Positions 53,693 to 62,736 are shown, numbered from the stretch's first letter. The stretch: DNA of 64,000 nt from Microbacteriaceae bacterium (GCA_009780695.1 WQZN01000003.1:1-64000), one strand, 5' to 3'. Notes: generated from the sequence alone by a model not told the origin. Translations and numbers: made by a program.

Positions 53693-54931
53693 TTGAGGAA
53701 TGTACTGTTGCTGACGCAACTCTGGAAGCGCACACGTGCCATTGTGGGCGTGGCTGGCATTACATATCTCGGCATCGGGTTGAGTATTATCTCGGCTCCA
53801 CTGCTGGCCCATACGCTGGACGCACGTGGCCGCGGCGAACTGGCCGGCGCATTCGCGGCGATTCAGGTCGCGGGGTTCGTAGGTTTTTTTGCCTTGCCAC
53901 GCGGACTGGCCGTACAAGATCACAAGACCGGTGCCGCCTCGCGAGTGGGTGTTCTTGTTGCGGCGGGGTTAGGTCCGGTCAACGGTGCGATTATTTTTGT
54001 GTTGGCGGATGTGCTCGCGGGCAATCAGGCGTGGCTGGCCACGGCTATCCGGATAGCCAGCATCACTTTGGTCTTGGGCGGTCTTTATCAGGTTGGCCTA
54101 GAACATGCCATGCTGACGGGGCGGCTTCGCGCGTACAATGTCAGTCGCGTGTTTGGCGTTGTGTTGCCGTCCCTTGGATATATGGCAGCCTTCGTCTTCC
54201 ACGCGCTTACTCTCGAAGTTGCATTCCTTATCAGTCTTGGTGGTCAAGTCGGAGCCTCGCTGGTCGGTATTTACGCAGCTGTCGATTTGATAAGACGGAC
54301 ACGTACTCTGCCAACCCCTTGGGGCTTCAGCTTGCCCGTATGGGCTTCGTTTGTGGCGGAGGGGGTCGCGCTGCGGATCGATCAGGTTCTTCTGTCTGCG
54401 CTCGTCGCACCCGCCGTGCTGGGTGTGTATTCAGTCGCCTCGACACTCGCAAGCGCCTCGGGAGGCCTAACTCAAGCGATCAATACTGTCGCATATGGAA
54501 GGATCGCGCAGGGCAGTGCTCCATCGGACCGCCAATATGCACGATTCGCCCGTATCGGGCTGACAATATCAATTATGTCATCGGCCTTCGTTGTTGCGGT
54601 TATCGCTCTGTGGCACGAACTGATACTAGGGCCAACCTTCGGGGGCATCGTCTTTCCGTTGAGCGTGCTCTGTGTTTCCCAGGCCCTAAGTGATCGATGG
54701 AATCTGCGAGTCTATCAACAAAGTGCTGCCCAGAAGTCTAAAGGGCTCTCAATGCCAGCAATCCTCGGCCTGGTCACAATGGTCGTAATTGTAACTGCGC
54801 TCCAGATGCTTGGCATTTTGGGGGCGACGACTATGGCGCTGGCCGTCCTGGCTAACGCGATTGTTCGGCTTATCGCGAGGAAGATTATTCTCGCCCGACA
54901 AGCCAGTGAGGAATCGCTAGTTACGGATTAG
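53693..54931 (+). CDS. wzx: Wzx-type polysaccharide flippase
   Basis: 412 residues with 12 or so hydrophobic segments in the MOP/PST arrangement: N-terminal ITYLGIGLSIISAPLLAHTLDARGRGELAG (the RGxGxxG-like first loop), LRIDQVLLSALVAPAVLGVYSVASTLA in the middle, and ILGPTFGG after it. It would flip undecaprenyl-linked repeat units across the membrane. The TTG start is tentative (weak ACTGAGAG upstream). The 3' end overlaps the convergent polymerase gene by 15 bp. Confidence 0.82.
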   Translation: MRNVLLLTQLWKRTRAIVGVAGITYLGIGLSIISAPLLAHTLDARGRGELAGAFAAIQVAGFVGFFALPRGLAVQDHKTGAASRVGVLVAAGLGPVNGAIIFVLADVLAGNQAWLATAIRIASITLVLGGLYQVGLEHAMLTGRLRAYNVSRVFGVVLPSLGYMAAFVFHALTLEVAFLISLGGQVGASLVGIYAAVDLIRRTRTLPTPWGFSLPVWASFVAEGVALRIDQVLLSALVAPAVLGVYSVASTLASASGGLTQAINTVAYGRIAQGSAPSDRQYARFARIGLTISIMSSAFVVAVIALWHELILGPTFGGIVFPLSVLCVSQALSDRWNLRVYQQSAAQKSKGLSMPAILGLVTMVVIVTALQMLGILGATTMALAVLANAIVRLIARKIILARQASEESLVTD

Positions 54932-56272
54932 TGCTGACTGTCGCTGAGCTGTTGTACGGAAAGTAGGGACGTCTTCGATCACATTCGACGGCTGTTTTCG
55001 CGCTTGTCGCAGCGTGCTCCCGAAGGCAAGGGCTGCAAGGAGACCGAATGAGAACGTCAGGATATCGGTTGCAACTCCCATGATCACGGCGAACAGGGCA
55101 ATCACGGCCGCCGAGTTTATCCCAACCTTGAACATGGTCCAAAGGCACCGAATAAGTATATAGACGGTCAAAACAAAAAGCCCGACCCCTGCAAGCGCCC
55201 CGTAAAGCACGAGAACATCTACCCAGAGATTATCCGCGTGAGTGACGGATGGCTGACCTATCACCCGAGTTATCGAGTCGCGGGCAACTGATATTAGGTT
55301 CAATCGGGCTTGAACGGAGGGGTCTGTTCCTAGGGAGTTGGCGCTCCAGCGCTGCTGAGAGAACAGCGTCGAAGATCCGCCGAACCGACTGGTGACGAGG
55401 TTGATTCCGACGATCGCGACTGCGCCGATACCAATCGGCAGGACGCGAGCGAGCCCGCGGGCCGTCGCCAGACCAAGAATTGCCGCGCAGATCAAGACCC
55501 CGATCAGAGCTGCCCGCACCCCGGACAAAAGCAGGGGGAACATCAGACCGACCGCCAAGGCGGCGTGGAGCACGCGTCGGGCGCCCTTTGAGACGACCGC
55601 AATGTGAAACGCCGCCAGGATCGCGACTCCGACGAAGCAGGCATAGGGACCAGGCGACTCGAGCGTTCCAAACACTCGGACCTGCATTGGGTAAGGATGG
55701 CCGACCGTAGTAAGACCGCTGGCGATCATCCAGTCGCGGTCCCAGCTGGGAAGCTTGAAAAATTGGTAGATACCGTAGAGGCCCACGATTGCTCCAAGAG
55801 TGGGCAAAAGCCGTTCGATGCGCGGCCACGCATCTCTAACGGATTCGGATGCAACTACGGCCAGGAGCACAAGCGCCAGAAGCGTCAGGCTCGAATAGTA
55901 GATGGTGGACGGTGTGGTGCCTCCGCCGCCGAGATCGGAGACCACGACTCCAAGCGCCACTAGAACGATGGTGAGAACGACGAACCAGTAATCCCTTGGC
56001 CGAGCGGCTCGTTGGCCGCCTCGCGGAACACCGTGGAGCAGAACGATCACGATTCCGGCAATGGGAACCAGAACGAGGGGGTCGAACGCCTGTGACGTTG
56101 CACTGTCAGTGCTGCCGCCCGTGAAATGCACGACCAGGCGACGCGCGAATGCGACGAACGGAATGGACACAGTGACCATCTGGAGTACGCGCTCTTGCGA
56201 GCCGGCTACCGCAAACGCCGAAATAGAACACAGCAACAGCGTCACTTGCACGAGCAGTGCCTGGCTGGTCAT
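54917..56272 (-). CDS. wzy: Wzy-type polymerase / O-antigen ligase-like protein
   Basis: 451 residues with about 10-12 hydrophobic segments. A large external loop follows VGHPYPMQVRVFGTLESPGPYACFVGVAIL, and LLLSGVRAALIGVLICAAIL resembles the Wzy_C region. A C-terminal loop holds HADNLWVDVLVLYGALAGVGLFVLTVY, close to the H-N...G pattern of O-antigen ligases and polymerases. It probably polymerises the repeat units flipped by the convergent Wzx. TAGACT on the minus strand lies 6 bases before the ATG (leaderless pattern). A second polymerase-like gene lies at 58600. Confidence 0.82.
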   Translation of the reverse strand: MTSQALLVQVTLLLCSISAFAVAGSQERVLQMVTVSIPFVAFARRLVVHFTGGSTDSATSQAFDPLVLVPIAGIVIVLLHGVPRGGQRAARPRDYWFVVLTIVLVALGVVVSDLGGGGTTPSTIYYSSLTLLALVLLAVVASESVRDAWPRIERLLPTLGAIVGLYGIYQFFKLPSWDRDWMIASGLTTVGHPYPMQVRVFGTLESPGPYACFVGVAILAAFHIAVVSKGARRVLHAALAVGLMFPLLLSGVRAALIGVLICAAILGLATARGLARVLPIGIGAVAIVGINLVTSRFGGSSTLFSQQRWSANSLGTDPSVQARLNLISVARDSITRVIGQPSVTHADNLWVDVLVLYGALAGVGLFVLTVYILIRCLWTMFKVGINSAAVIALFAVIMGVATDILTFSFGLLAALAFGSTLRQARKQPSNVIEDVPTFRTTAQRQSALIRN

Positions 56273-56278
56273 GCCGAA

Positions 56279-56284
56279 AGTCTA
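56279..56284 (-). promoter_or_regulatory. -10 element, leaderless wzy gene
   Basis: TAGACT on the minus strand, 6 bases before ATG 56272. Confidence 0.45.
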
Positions 56285-56397
56285 GTCAAGAAGGGTCTGG
56301 CTTCCTCAGGCTCGCCCGCCGGACTCGATGCCCTTGGCAATCCGTACTCTCCGGCCTCCTAGGATGAGGGCGTTCGCATGACTGAGGGGAAATCTGC

Positions 56398-57381
56398 ATG
56401 AAGCGCGCTCTGATCACCGGTGTCACGGGCCAGGACGGGATGTATTTGAGCCGTCTCCTGTTGTCCAAGGGCTACGAAGTCTTCGGACTTGTCCGGGGCC
56501 AGAACAATCCGAAGCTTGAGGTGATTCGGGCCTGGGCGCCGGAGGTCAACATCGTTACGGGCGACCTCTTGGACCCGTCGAGTCTGCTGCGCGCGCTGAA
56601 CGTGTCACAGCCCGACGAGGTGTACAACCTCGGAGCGATATCGTTCGTCGCGTACTCCTGGGAGAACGCGCAACTGACGAGTCAAGTCACCGGCTTGGGC
56701 GTCTTGAACATGCTTGAGGCAATTCGCCTGTATTCGCGAGACGATGCGTCGAAAGTGCGCTTCTATCAGGCGTCGAGTTCTGAGATGTTCGGCCGCGTAC
56801 AAGAAGTTCCGCAGCGTGAGACGACGCTATTGTGGCCGCGCTCCCCGTATGGAGTTGCGAAGGTATACGGGCATTACATGACGATCAATTATCGTGAGTC
56901 CTACGGAATGCATGCCTCTAGCGGGATCTTGTTCAATCATGAGTCTCCGTTGCGAGGCCCGGAGTTCGTCACTCGCAAGATCAGTCGGGCGGTCGCGCGA
57001 ATTGCTCTCGGATTGCAGAACCAGATCTCTTTGGGGAACCTGGATGCTAAGCGTGACTGGGGGTTTGCCGGCGACTATGTCGAGGCAATGTGGAGGATGC
57101 TTCAGCAGGATGAGGCTGATGACTACGTCGTCTCCACTGGCAACACGCATGCCGTCAGGGAATATCTTGATATTGCGTTCACCCATGTCGGAATATCTGA
57201 CTGGGAACAGCACGTGTTCCAAGATCCGCAGTTCTTCCGTCCCGCGGAAGTTGACTTGCTCATCGGCGACTCCAGCAAGGCGCGAGAGAAGCTGGGATGG
57301 GAACCGACGGTGTCTTTCCGTCAGCTAGTCGAGATGATGGTTGATTCTGATCTCGAACTCGAGAAGCAGAACGTGAAGTAA
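56398..57381 (+). CDS. gmd: GDP-mannose 4,6-dehydratase
   Basis: Converts GDP-D-mannose to GDP-4-keto-6-deoxymannose. 327 residues, in the normal range. Rossmann [19 protein letters not shown] near residue 4, [39 protein letters not shown] (YxxxK), the Gmd hallmark [17 protein letters not shown], and [22 protein letters not shown] box near 56360 and a purine-rich GAGGGGAAA before the ATG give a short leader. It is followed by a second Gmd-like gene 7 bp downstream. Confidence 0.93.
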   Translation: MKRALITGVTGQDGMYLSRLLLSKGYEVFGLVRGQNNPKLEVIRAWAPEVNIVTGDLLDPSSLLRALNVSQPDEVYNLGAISFVAYSWENAQLTSQVTGLGVLNMLEAIRLYSRDDASKVRFYQASSSEMFGRVQEVPQRETTLLWPRSPYGVAKVYGHYMTINYRESYGMHASSGILFNHESPLRGPEFVTRKISRAVARIALGLQNQISLGNLDAKRDWGFAGDYVEAMWRMLQQDEADDYVVSTGNTHAVREYLDIAFTHVGISDWEQHVFQDPQFFRPAEVDLLIGDSSKAREKLGWEPTVSFRQLVEMMVDSDLELEKQNVK

Positions 57382-57388
57382 CCGCCAG

Positions 57389-58348
57389 ATGCCCGTTGCC
57401 TTTGTTACCGGTGTCACGGGACAGACCGGAAGCTACCTCGCCGAGAACTTGATCGGTCGTGGCTGGACGGTTCACGGGCTCGTGCGCTCCGGCGAAGTTA
57501 TCTCCACCCAATTGGACGCGGAGCTTCAACTTCATGAAGGCGACTTGACTGACACGGGTCATCTCGGTCGGCTCGTTCGTCAGATCTCTCCCGACTCGGT
57601 AATCAATCTGGCGGCAATGAGTTCGGTGGCACTCAGCTGGGAGCAGCCAGTCGCTACGGCTGCGGTGAATGGTCTTGCCGTGGCGAGCCTGATCGATGCG
57701 GCATATAGCGTTCACAAGACCCTTGGGAAGCCTGTCAGTTTCGTACAGGCCTCGAGTGCCGAGATATTCGGCAATGCAGAGGAGGCGCCGCAGACTGAAA
57801 GTACTCCGCTACGCCCGATAAACCCGTACGGCGCTTCCAAAGCCTACGCCCATCTGCTTGTGGGGGCCTATCGCAACCTCGGACTGCTCGCGTCCAGCGT
57901 GATTCTATATAATCACGAGTCTCCACGTCGGCCTGTGCAGTTTGTCACCCGTAAAATCACCGCCGGCGTCGCACGTATCAAGGCGGGTTTACAGAACGAT
58001 CTGGTTTTAGGTGACTTAAATGTGCGTCGTGATTGGGGTTGGGCACCGGATTATGCAGATGCACTCGCTCGTATAGCGGTCGGTGATAAGCCGAACGATT
58101 ACATCGTAGCCACAGGAGAGTCCCATACGATTGAAGACTTTGTGGCTTCAGCGTTTGTCGCAGCGGGGATCTCGGATTGGCGCGGGTATGTGAAGACTGA
58201 TCAAGAATTTATCCGGCCGGCCGACGCATCCGAGTTGCGAGGAGATGCGACGCGTATTCAGAACACCTATGGATGGAAGCCAACGATTCGCTTCGACGAG
58301 ATCGTAAGGCGAATGGTTGAGGCGGACTTGGCCGAGCTTCAGCGCTAG
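57389..58348 (+). CDS. Second Gmd-like SDR (GDP-mannose dehydratase or GDP-4-keto-6-deoxymannose reductase)
   Basis: 319 residues, tandem paralogue of gmd. AFVTGVTGQTGSYLAENLI at the start, NLAAMSSVALSWEQP, FVQASSAEIFG, NPYGASKAYAHLL (YxxxK), YNHESPRRPVQFVTRKI, RRDWGWAPDYADALA and RPADASELRGD. It retains nearly all Gmd landmarks. Because one dehydratase is enough and the GDP-fucose synthase nearby is truncated, it may act as the 4-reductase giving GDP-D-rhamnose (RMD enzymes are Gmd homologues), but a redundant dehydratase is equally possible. Confidence 0.82.
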   Translation: MPVAFVTGVTGQTGSYLAENLIGRGWTVHGLVRSGEVISTQLDAELQLHEGDLTDTGHLGRLVRQISPDSVINLAAMSSVALSWEQPVATAAVNGLAVASLIDAAYSVHKTLGKPVSFVQASSAEIFGNAEEAPQTESTPLRPINPYGASKAYAHLLVGAYRNLGLLASSVILYNHESPRRPVQFVTRKITAGVARIKAGLQNDLVLGDLNVRRDWGWAPDYADALARIAVGDKPNDYIVATGESHTIEDFVASAFVAAGISDWRGYVKTDQEFIRPADASELRGDATRIQNTYGWKPTIRFDEIVRRMVEADLAELQR

Positions 58349-58599
58349 TCAGTCGACGCCAATAAAGTCTTTCGCCACGACTTCAGACTGACCGAGACTC
58401 AGTTTCTTATCTTGAACTAACCTCAGGTTAGGCCTGTCTGCCAATGGCGTACGACTTCGAGCTGGCTTCAGCGCTGCTCGGTTCAGTTCGCCTGCTTGGA
58501 CGCTCAACGTCGCGAACGGCAATCCGCCTCCACATGACAAACCGTTCTACCCCCTGACTGGGCATAAGAATTCTCTAAGAATCCCCCCAGCATGAAGCT
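58349..58599. other. Intergenic stretch with a 15-bp palindrome
   Basis: Holds CTAACCT-C-AGGTTAG (58417-58431), a perfect 7-bp inverted repeat. A minus-strand open frame (58349-58540, ending VVAKDFIGVD) has no RBS or recognisable domain and may be the tail of a lost gene. Otherwise nothing is seen. Confidence 0.3.
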
Positions 58600-59864
58600 A
58601 TGAGGAATGAGCGGCATTTTTGGTTAACCATTGCCGTGGCCGCCCTTCCATTTACATACATTCCGCATGAGATCATGCGATCGGGGCCGAATATCGCGCC
58701 CCTATCGTTAGGGTTTGCGATCCTACTAGGCTTCCGGTATCGAATTTGGAAGCAGAAGCTTGCATCCTTGGAAGTAGTTTCAATTCTCTTCGGTCTGTGG
58801 ATCGGTTTGCGTTTGACTGTCCTGGCCGTACTTGCCCATGAGACTGTTTCTTGGTGGCAGGCTGCTTCAGATATTTCGCCGTTGATAGCCGGGTGTGCGA
58901 TATTTCGTATTGCTTCCCGAACTGAGCTGCGCGGCCCTATCGTTCGCGGACTATTTGCCGCACTCATATTTTTGATCGGCTTCGAGGTTTACCAAATCTT
59001 GGCCGGCGTTGGGCGACTGCAGTCGCTCGGCTATCTTGCACCGTTGTTTAATTACTACACCCAGTCCGGCGCCATGCGGCCTTTTTCGACTCTTCTGTCA
59101 CCTACTGTTTTTGCTGCATATTTGGCGACTCTTGCGCCGGTAGTGATTGTCACCGCAAAGACCCGCTTGCGTGTGCTATTGACCACTATCGCGGTTGTGA
59201 TCGGCCTGGCGGCGACCTCGACTCGTGCTGCATGGATCGCATTCGCCGTGGGAGGCACTTTTTGCTGCTGTTCATGCCGCCTACCGCGAAAAAACGTGTT
59301 CTGCCATTCGTCGCACCTGTTGCACTCATTTCGTTAGTTGGGTTGATCCTTGCGCGAGGCGAGGTCCTGAAGCTATGGATGCGGCTTGCGACCGTGTCGG
59401 ATTCGTCATTTGACTCGAACGCAATCCGTCAAAGCCTTTGGGCGGGCGTTCTGCTCGCGATACGAGGACAACCAATGATCGGCTTCGGCTCTGCATCATT
59501 CGCGGACACGCTTTACCCGATCATCGGTCCTGACGCACTCTACGGGCACGCGCATAACAATTACCTTGAGCAATTGTTCCTCTATGGTTTTGTTGGAGCA
59601 GGACTGTTCGTGCTGCTCCTTTTGGCAATGGCCTTGCATGTGTGGCGTAACGGTGATGGAACGCTCCGAATGGCGGGTTTGGCTGCAATGATCGTTTTCG
59701 GGATCGACTCGTTATTCGAAGCAACATGGCAGAGTTTCAATGTCGCTGAGACCCTATTCCTGATTGTTGGGCTCACCTCATCTGTGTCCTATCTCACGGG
59801 TGGCGAATCACGTATTTCGTCGTTGCGGACGAACTCCGTTGCCACAGTTGAAGCGCCAAGATAA
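58600..59864 (+). pseudogene. Second O-antigen polymerase/ligase-like gene, frameshifted
   Basis: Two overlapping frames join into one polytopic membrane protein of about 421 residues. The first (58600 to about 59260) starts MRNERHFWLTIAVAALPFTYIPH and reaches STRAAWIAFAVGGTF. The second resumes LLLFMPPTAKKRVLPFVAPVA and holds the ligase-like IGFGSASFADTLYPIIGPDALYGHAHNNYLEQLF. The frame changes at a run of five T (59260-59264); one more T would restore a single frame. The alternatives are a real inactivating deletion, phase-variable slippage or a sequencing error. No standard RBS or leaderless box was found upstream. Confidence 0.8.
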
Positions 59865-59899
59865 GTGCATCATTCGATATAAGGGCAGGTCCAGTTAGT

Positions 59900-59916
59900 G
59901 GTAGGAATTTCCTACC
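59900..59916. repeat. 17-bp perfect palindrome at the fcl-remnant junction
   Basis: GGTAGGAA-T-TTCCTACC. It lies exactly where recognisable cluster sequence ends and the unknown-plus-fcl fragment begins. It may mark a recombination joint or an operator. Confidence 0.5.
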
Positions 59917-60145
59917 CTCTGTTTCTGCTCTCTCCTTGGCAGATCGACGTCGAAATCGAGTTGATCGACAAGCTCAAGAGCTTCGTGCTCGCCAACGGCG
60001 GCATCCTCATGAACAACATGTGCTCGCAAGAAGTACTGAGCGAGGGCGTGCAGGTCCAGTTCAACGTGGCGGACGCCGCGTCGGTCACCAACTGGGGCAC
60101 GGGCGCGCCGCGCCGCGAGTTCCTGCATGTCGACGACAAGGCGGA

Positions 60146-60428
60146 TGCCTGCCTGCACCTGCTCGAGCACTACGACGGCCCCGAGCAGGTCAACGTGGGC
60201 ACGGGCTCGGATGTGACGATCAGAGAGATCGCCGAGACGGTCGCGAAGGTCGTGGGCTTCGAGGGCGAGACCGAGTGGGACACGTCGAAGCCCGACGGCA
60301 CGCCGCAGAAGCTGCTGGATGTCTCGAAGCTGGCCGATGCCGGCTGGGTTTCCCGCATCGGCCTCGAAGAGGGCCTGCGCACCACGGTCGAGTGGTTCCG
60401 CGAGAACCACGCGTCCCTCCGCGAGTAG
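60146..60428 (+). repeat. fcl 3' segment, direct repeat copy 1
   Basis: 283 bp, paired with copy 2 at 61732-61924. The two differ at only a few bases apart from a 90-bp in-frame gap in copy 2. They flank the fic gene. Confidence 0.88.
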
Positions 60429-60495
60429 CCTGCGCGCTCGCCTGCATCGGAGACCAGGGCAGGTGACGTGACGGCATCTGCATCAGTCGTGGTGC

Positions 60496-61518
60496 TCAGC
60501 GACTCGCGGAGCGTCTCTTTCCTTTTGTTTTGGCATATTCACTCACGGCTTTGCGGCTACTCCGCCAGACGCCGTCCGCCCCCTGCACCGCGTCCAAGCG
60601 CCCCCGAGCCGCCGCCTGCCGCAATGCGGGGATGGTGAAGTCCTCGGTTACAAGAGCGGCCAACGGCACGAGGCGGGCGGGGCCGGCGACCCCCGGGACG
60701 ATGAACCTGTTGAGGTTGTCGTACATGGCGCGGGCGAGGATCTCCCCAAGCGGTCCATGATCGCCCTGGTCGCTTTTCTGTAGCGCGGAGAGGTAGGCCG
60801 CTCGCTGGATCTTGAGGACGATGACCGGCGGCAGCCCAAGCCTGACAAGAAGGAGATTCAGAACCAGTCGTCCGGCACGCCCGTTTCCGTCGATGAACGG
60901 GTGGACACGTTCGAAGGCGTTGTGGAGCTCGGCGAGGATCTCGGGCAGCGGCTTTGCGCCGCGTTCTGCCCCGGTCAGGGAACCTGTCCTGGCTTCGACG
61001 AGTTCGATCCAGTCGCGCATCATGGCGGGCACAAGCGGCCACGACGGCGGGATCATTCCGCCGCCGAACGGGTGGATGTCGTGTTCTCGAAAGCTTCCGG
61101 GGCCTTCCCGATCTGTCGCGTCTGGGTGCGGAGCGACCTGCCAGACGGGTGTCATTGCTCGCGCATGGATTTCTCTCACCTCGGTCAACGTGATCAGGCT
61201 CGTGGAAGATCGTGCCGGTTCTATGGCCTGCCCGTAGACCCAGCGTGCCGCCTGGCCGTAGCCCTGGACCTCCATGTATTCCTTGAGAGGTTTGGCTCCG
61301 ACCGCGCGTCCCTTGTCGAGCAGAGCCTCGACTTCGCGCAGCACCAGGGTGTTGCCTTCCAGTGCGGTCGAGTGGTGGGCTTCAAGGTGCCAGATATCGT
61401 CCCAGATGAATTCCGACTCCTTGGGCGACGGTAAGCCGCCTAGACGCTCACGAAGGTCGACCATCGCTTGGTCGAGCCGTGCGTACACGGTTGCTCTGCT
61501 CGGTCGTCCTCGCGCCAT
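60496..61518 (-). CDS. Fic-family protein (adenylyltransferase-type) with C-terminal DNA-binding-like tail
   Basis: 340 residues. Fic core motif HPFIDGNGRAGR near residue 204 matches HPFx[D/E]GNGRxxR, so catalysis (AMP transfer to a hydroxyl) is plausible. An inhibitory-helix motif lies N-terminal (HHSTALEGN near residue 49; [S/T]xxxE[G/N]), so it is a self-inhibited class II Fic. The last 60 residues (DFTIPALRQAAARGRLDAV, then SRKAVSEYAK) resemble an excisionase/MerR-type helix-turn-helix. AAAGGAC precedes the ATG. The palindromic pair upstream (61535-61579) is probably its own operator. It lies between duplicated fcl fragments, so it was probably inserted. Target unknown. Confidence 0.9.
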   Translation of the reverse strand: MARGRPSRATVYARLDQAMVDLRERLGGLPSPKESEFIWDDIWHLEAHHSTALEGNTLVLREVEALLDKGRAVGAKPLKEYMEVQGYGQAARWVYGQAIEPARSSTSLITLTEVREIHARAMTPVWQVAPHPDATDREGPGSFREHDIHPFGGGMIPPSWPLVPAMMRDWIELVEARTGSLTGAERGAKPLPEILAELHNAFERVHPFIDGNGRAGRLVLNLLLVRLGLPPVIVLKIQRAAYLSALQKSDQGDHGPLGEILARAMYDNLNRFIVPGVAGPARLVPLAALVTEDFTIPALRQAAARGRLDAVQGADGVWRSSRKAVSEYAKTKGKRRSASR

Positions 61519-61534
61519 TGCGGTCCTTTCACCC

Positions 61535-61579
61535 GAAGTTGATAACCCAATCGGCTAACGAATTGAACTTATCAACTTC
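61535..61579. promoter_or_regulatory. Palindromic operator pair upstream of fic
   Basis: GAAGTTGATAA (61535-61545) and its exact reverse complement TTATCAACTTC (61569-61579), separated by 23 bp, start 16 bp before the fic ATG. The AT-rich 11-mers stand out in GC-rich DNA and would flank the fic promoter. Autoregulation by the Fic C-terminal tail is inferred. Confidence 0.6.
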
Positions 61580-61639
61580 ACTGCATCGATGAGCACCAAG
61601 CGCCGACCGCCACCAATTGAGCGGGATGTCCGGCGACGG

Positions 61640-61718
61640 AAACTCCGCCCCCATGCGAGCGAGTCAGCGGCATCCTTGACGTCGCCGGCAAAATGCGCAG
61701 CCCTCGTATTAGCGCCAC
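61640..61718 (+). repeat. Extended family C repeat, left of the DUF3800-like gene
   Basis: Starts AAACTCCGCCCCCATGCGAG and ends CAGCCCTCGTATTAGCGCC. Matches 62737-62815 over about 79 bp with a handful of mismatches and one gap, same orientation. Confidence 0.75.
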
Positions 61719-61731
61719 CATGCCGCGTGCC

Positions 61732-61924
61732 TGCCTGCCTGCACCTGCTCGAGCACTACGACGGCCCCGAGCAGGTCAACGTGGGCACGGGCTCGGACGT
61801 GACGATCAGAGAGATCGCCGAGACGATCGCCAAGGTCGTGGGCTTCGAGGGCGAGACCGAGTGGGACACGTCGAAGCCCACGGTCGAGTGGTTCCGCGAG
61901 AACCACGCGTCCCTCCGCGAGTAG
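61732..61924 (+). pseudogene. GDP-L-fucose synthase remnant, copy 2 with 90-bp deletion
   Basis: Translates as [56 protein letters not shown] and stop. Near-identical to 60146-60428 but lacks 90 bp (30 codons) between SKP and TVEWF, keeping the frame. There is no start or catalytic region. A duplicate left by recombination around the fic insertion. Confidence 0.85.
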
Positions 61925-62035
61925 CCACAACCGAATCCGGCCACCCGGTTGACGCGACCGCCTGTCCACAGGCAGTCACGCACGTCCGCGGCGCGCAGGT
62001 GGGTATCGATACTCTCTCAGCAGGGAGGGCTCGAC

Positions 62036-62578
62036 GTGGATCGATTCGCACGCGCATCCCATGTGTTCGTTGACGAGTCCAAGGCGCGTGGCTACCTCTT
62101 TGCGGCAACGGTCGTGGCGCCGGCCAATCTTTCGATCGCCCGCAGGGAACTCGTGGCTATGCGCCGGCCACGGCAGGATCGCATTCACTTCAAGACGGAA
62201 AGCGAGTCGTCGCGACGATCGTTGTTGTCCCGCATGTCGTCGCTCGACCTGAGCGTCACGGTCTACCTCGTCGCTGGCTTGGGCCACAAAGCCTCGCGCG
62301 AGGCATGCGTCACCGCTCTCGTCGATGACTTGATCGATTCGCGTGCGGCTCGTTTGATCCTTGAACGCGACGAATCGCTAGAACAAGCGGACAGGCGCAT
62401 GATCGCTGCGCTGCTTCGTTCTCGAGACGCAAGCGGCGTCTTCGAATATCAGCATCAGGCCGCGAAGGCCGAGCCACTGCTGTGGGTGAGCGATGCCGTC
62501 GCCTGGGCACACCAAGCCGGGGGCGATTGGATTCGACGTGTTGCCACGCTCACAGCGAGCGTCGTCGACCTTGGTTAA
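62036..62578 (+). CDS. DUF3800-like protein (HFVDES-type hypothetical)
   Basis: 180 residues. Opens HVFVDESKARGYLFAATVVAP, with the acidic VDES start typical of DUF3800-like proteins suspected to have an RNase H-like fold. Later RIHFKTESESSRRSLLSRM, ARLILERDESLEQADRRMI, FEYQHQAAKAEPLLWVSDAVAWAHQAGGDW. The repeated acidic residues (D/E) could form a nuclease site; no activity is proven. GTG 62036 has GGGAGGG six bases upstream. The gene is bracketed by direct copies of the 79-bp family C repeat (61640 and 62737), like the DUF559-like gene. Confidence 0.65.
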   Translation: MDRFARASHVFVDESKARGYLFAATVVAPANLSIARRELVAMRRPRQDRIHFKTESESSRRSLLSRMSSLDLSVTVYLVAGLGHKASREACVTALVDDLIDSRAARLILERDESLEQADRRMIAALLRSRDASGVFEYQHQAAKAEPLLWVSDAVAWAHQAGGDWIRRVATLTASVVDLG

Positions 62579-62736
62579 ATGCGCGAGCCTGGCTCGTCAT
62601 ACCGTCCGGAAGACTGCCAGGCCTACTTCAACTCGCTACTGCAAGTTGCACTTCAATAGTAAGCCATTCGGGCACGAAGATCTCCGCTCGGATGGGGAAC
62701 TGCCCATTTGGATGCTTCGCGGGGGGCGCTGTGCAG

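Larger units (their letters stand above)
59898..60428 (+). pseudogene. fcl: GDP-L-fucose synthase remnant (C-terminal half)
   Basis: From about 60083 the translation [52 protein letters not shown], and [19 protein letters not shown] is clearly the C-terminal part of GDP-L-fucose synthase (Fcl/WcaG). The N-terminal Rossmann domain and YxxxK active site are missing. The first about 60 codons ([34 protein letters not shown]) belong to something I do not recognise. A GTG start exists at 59898 but function as a synthase is not possible. The 3' part is duplicated at 61732-61924. Confidence 0.82.

Noticed and set aside
58349..58540. 63-codon minus-strand frame ending VVAKDFIGVD
   Set aside because: No RBS, no leaderless box and no recognised family; at most the tail of a lost gene.
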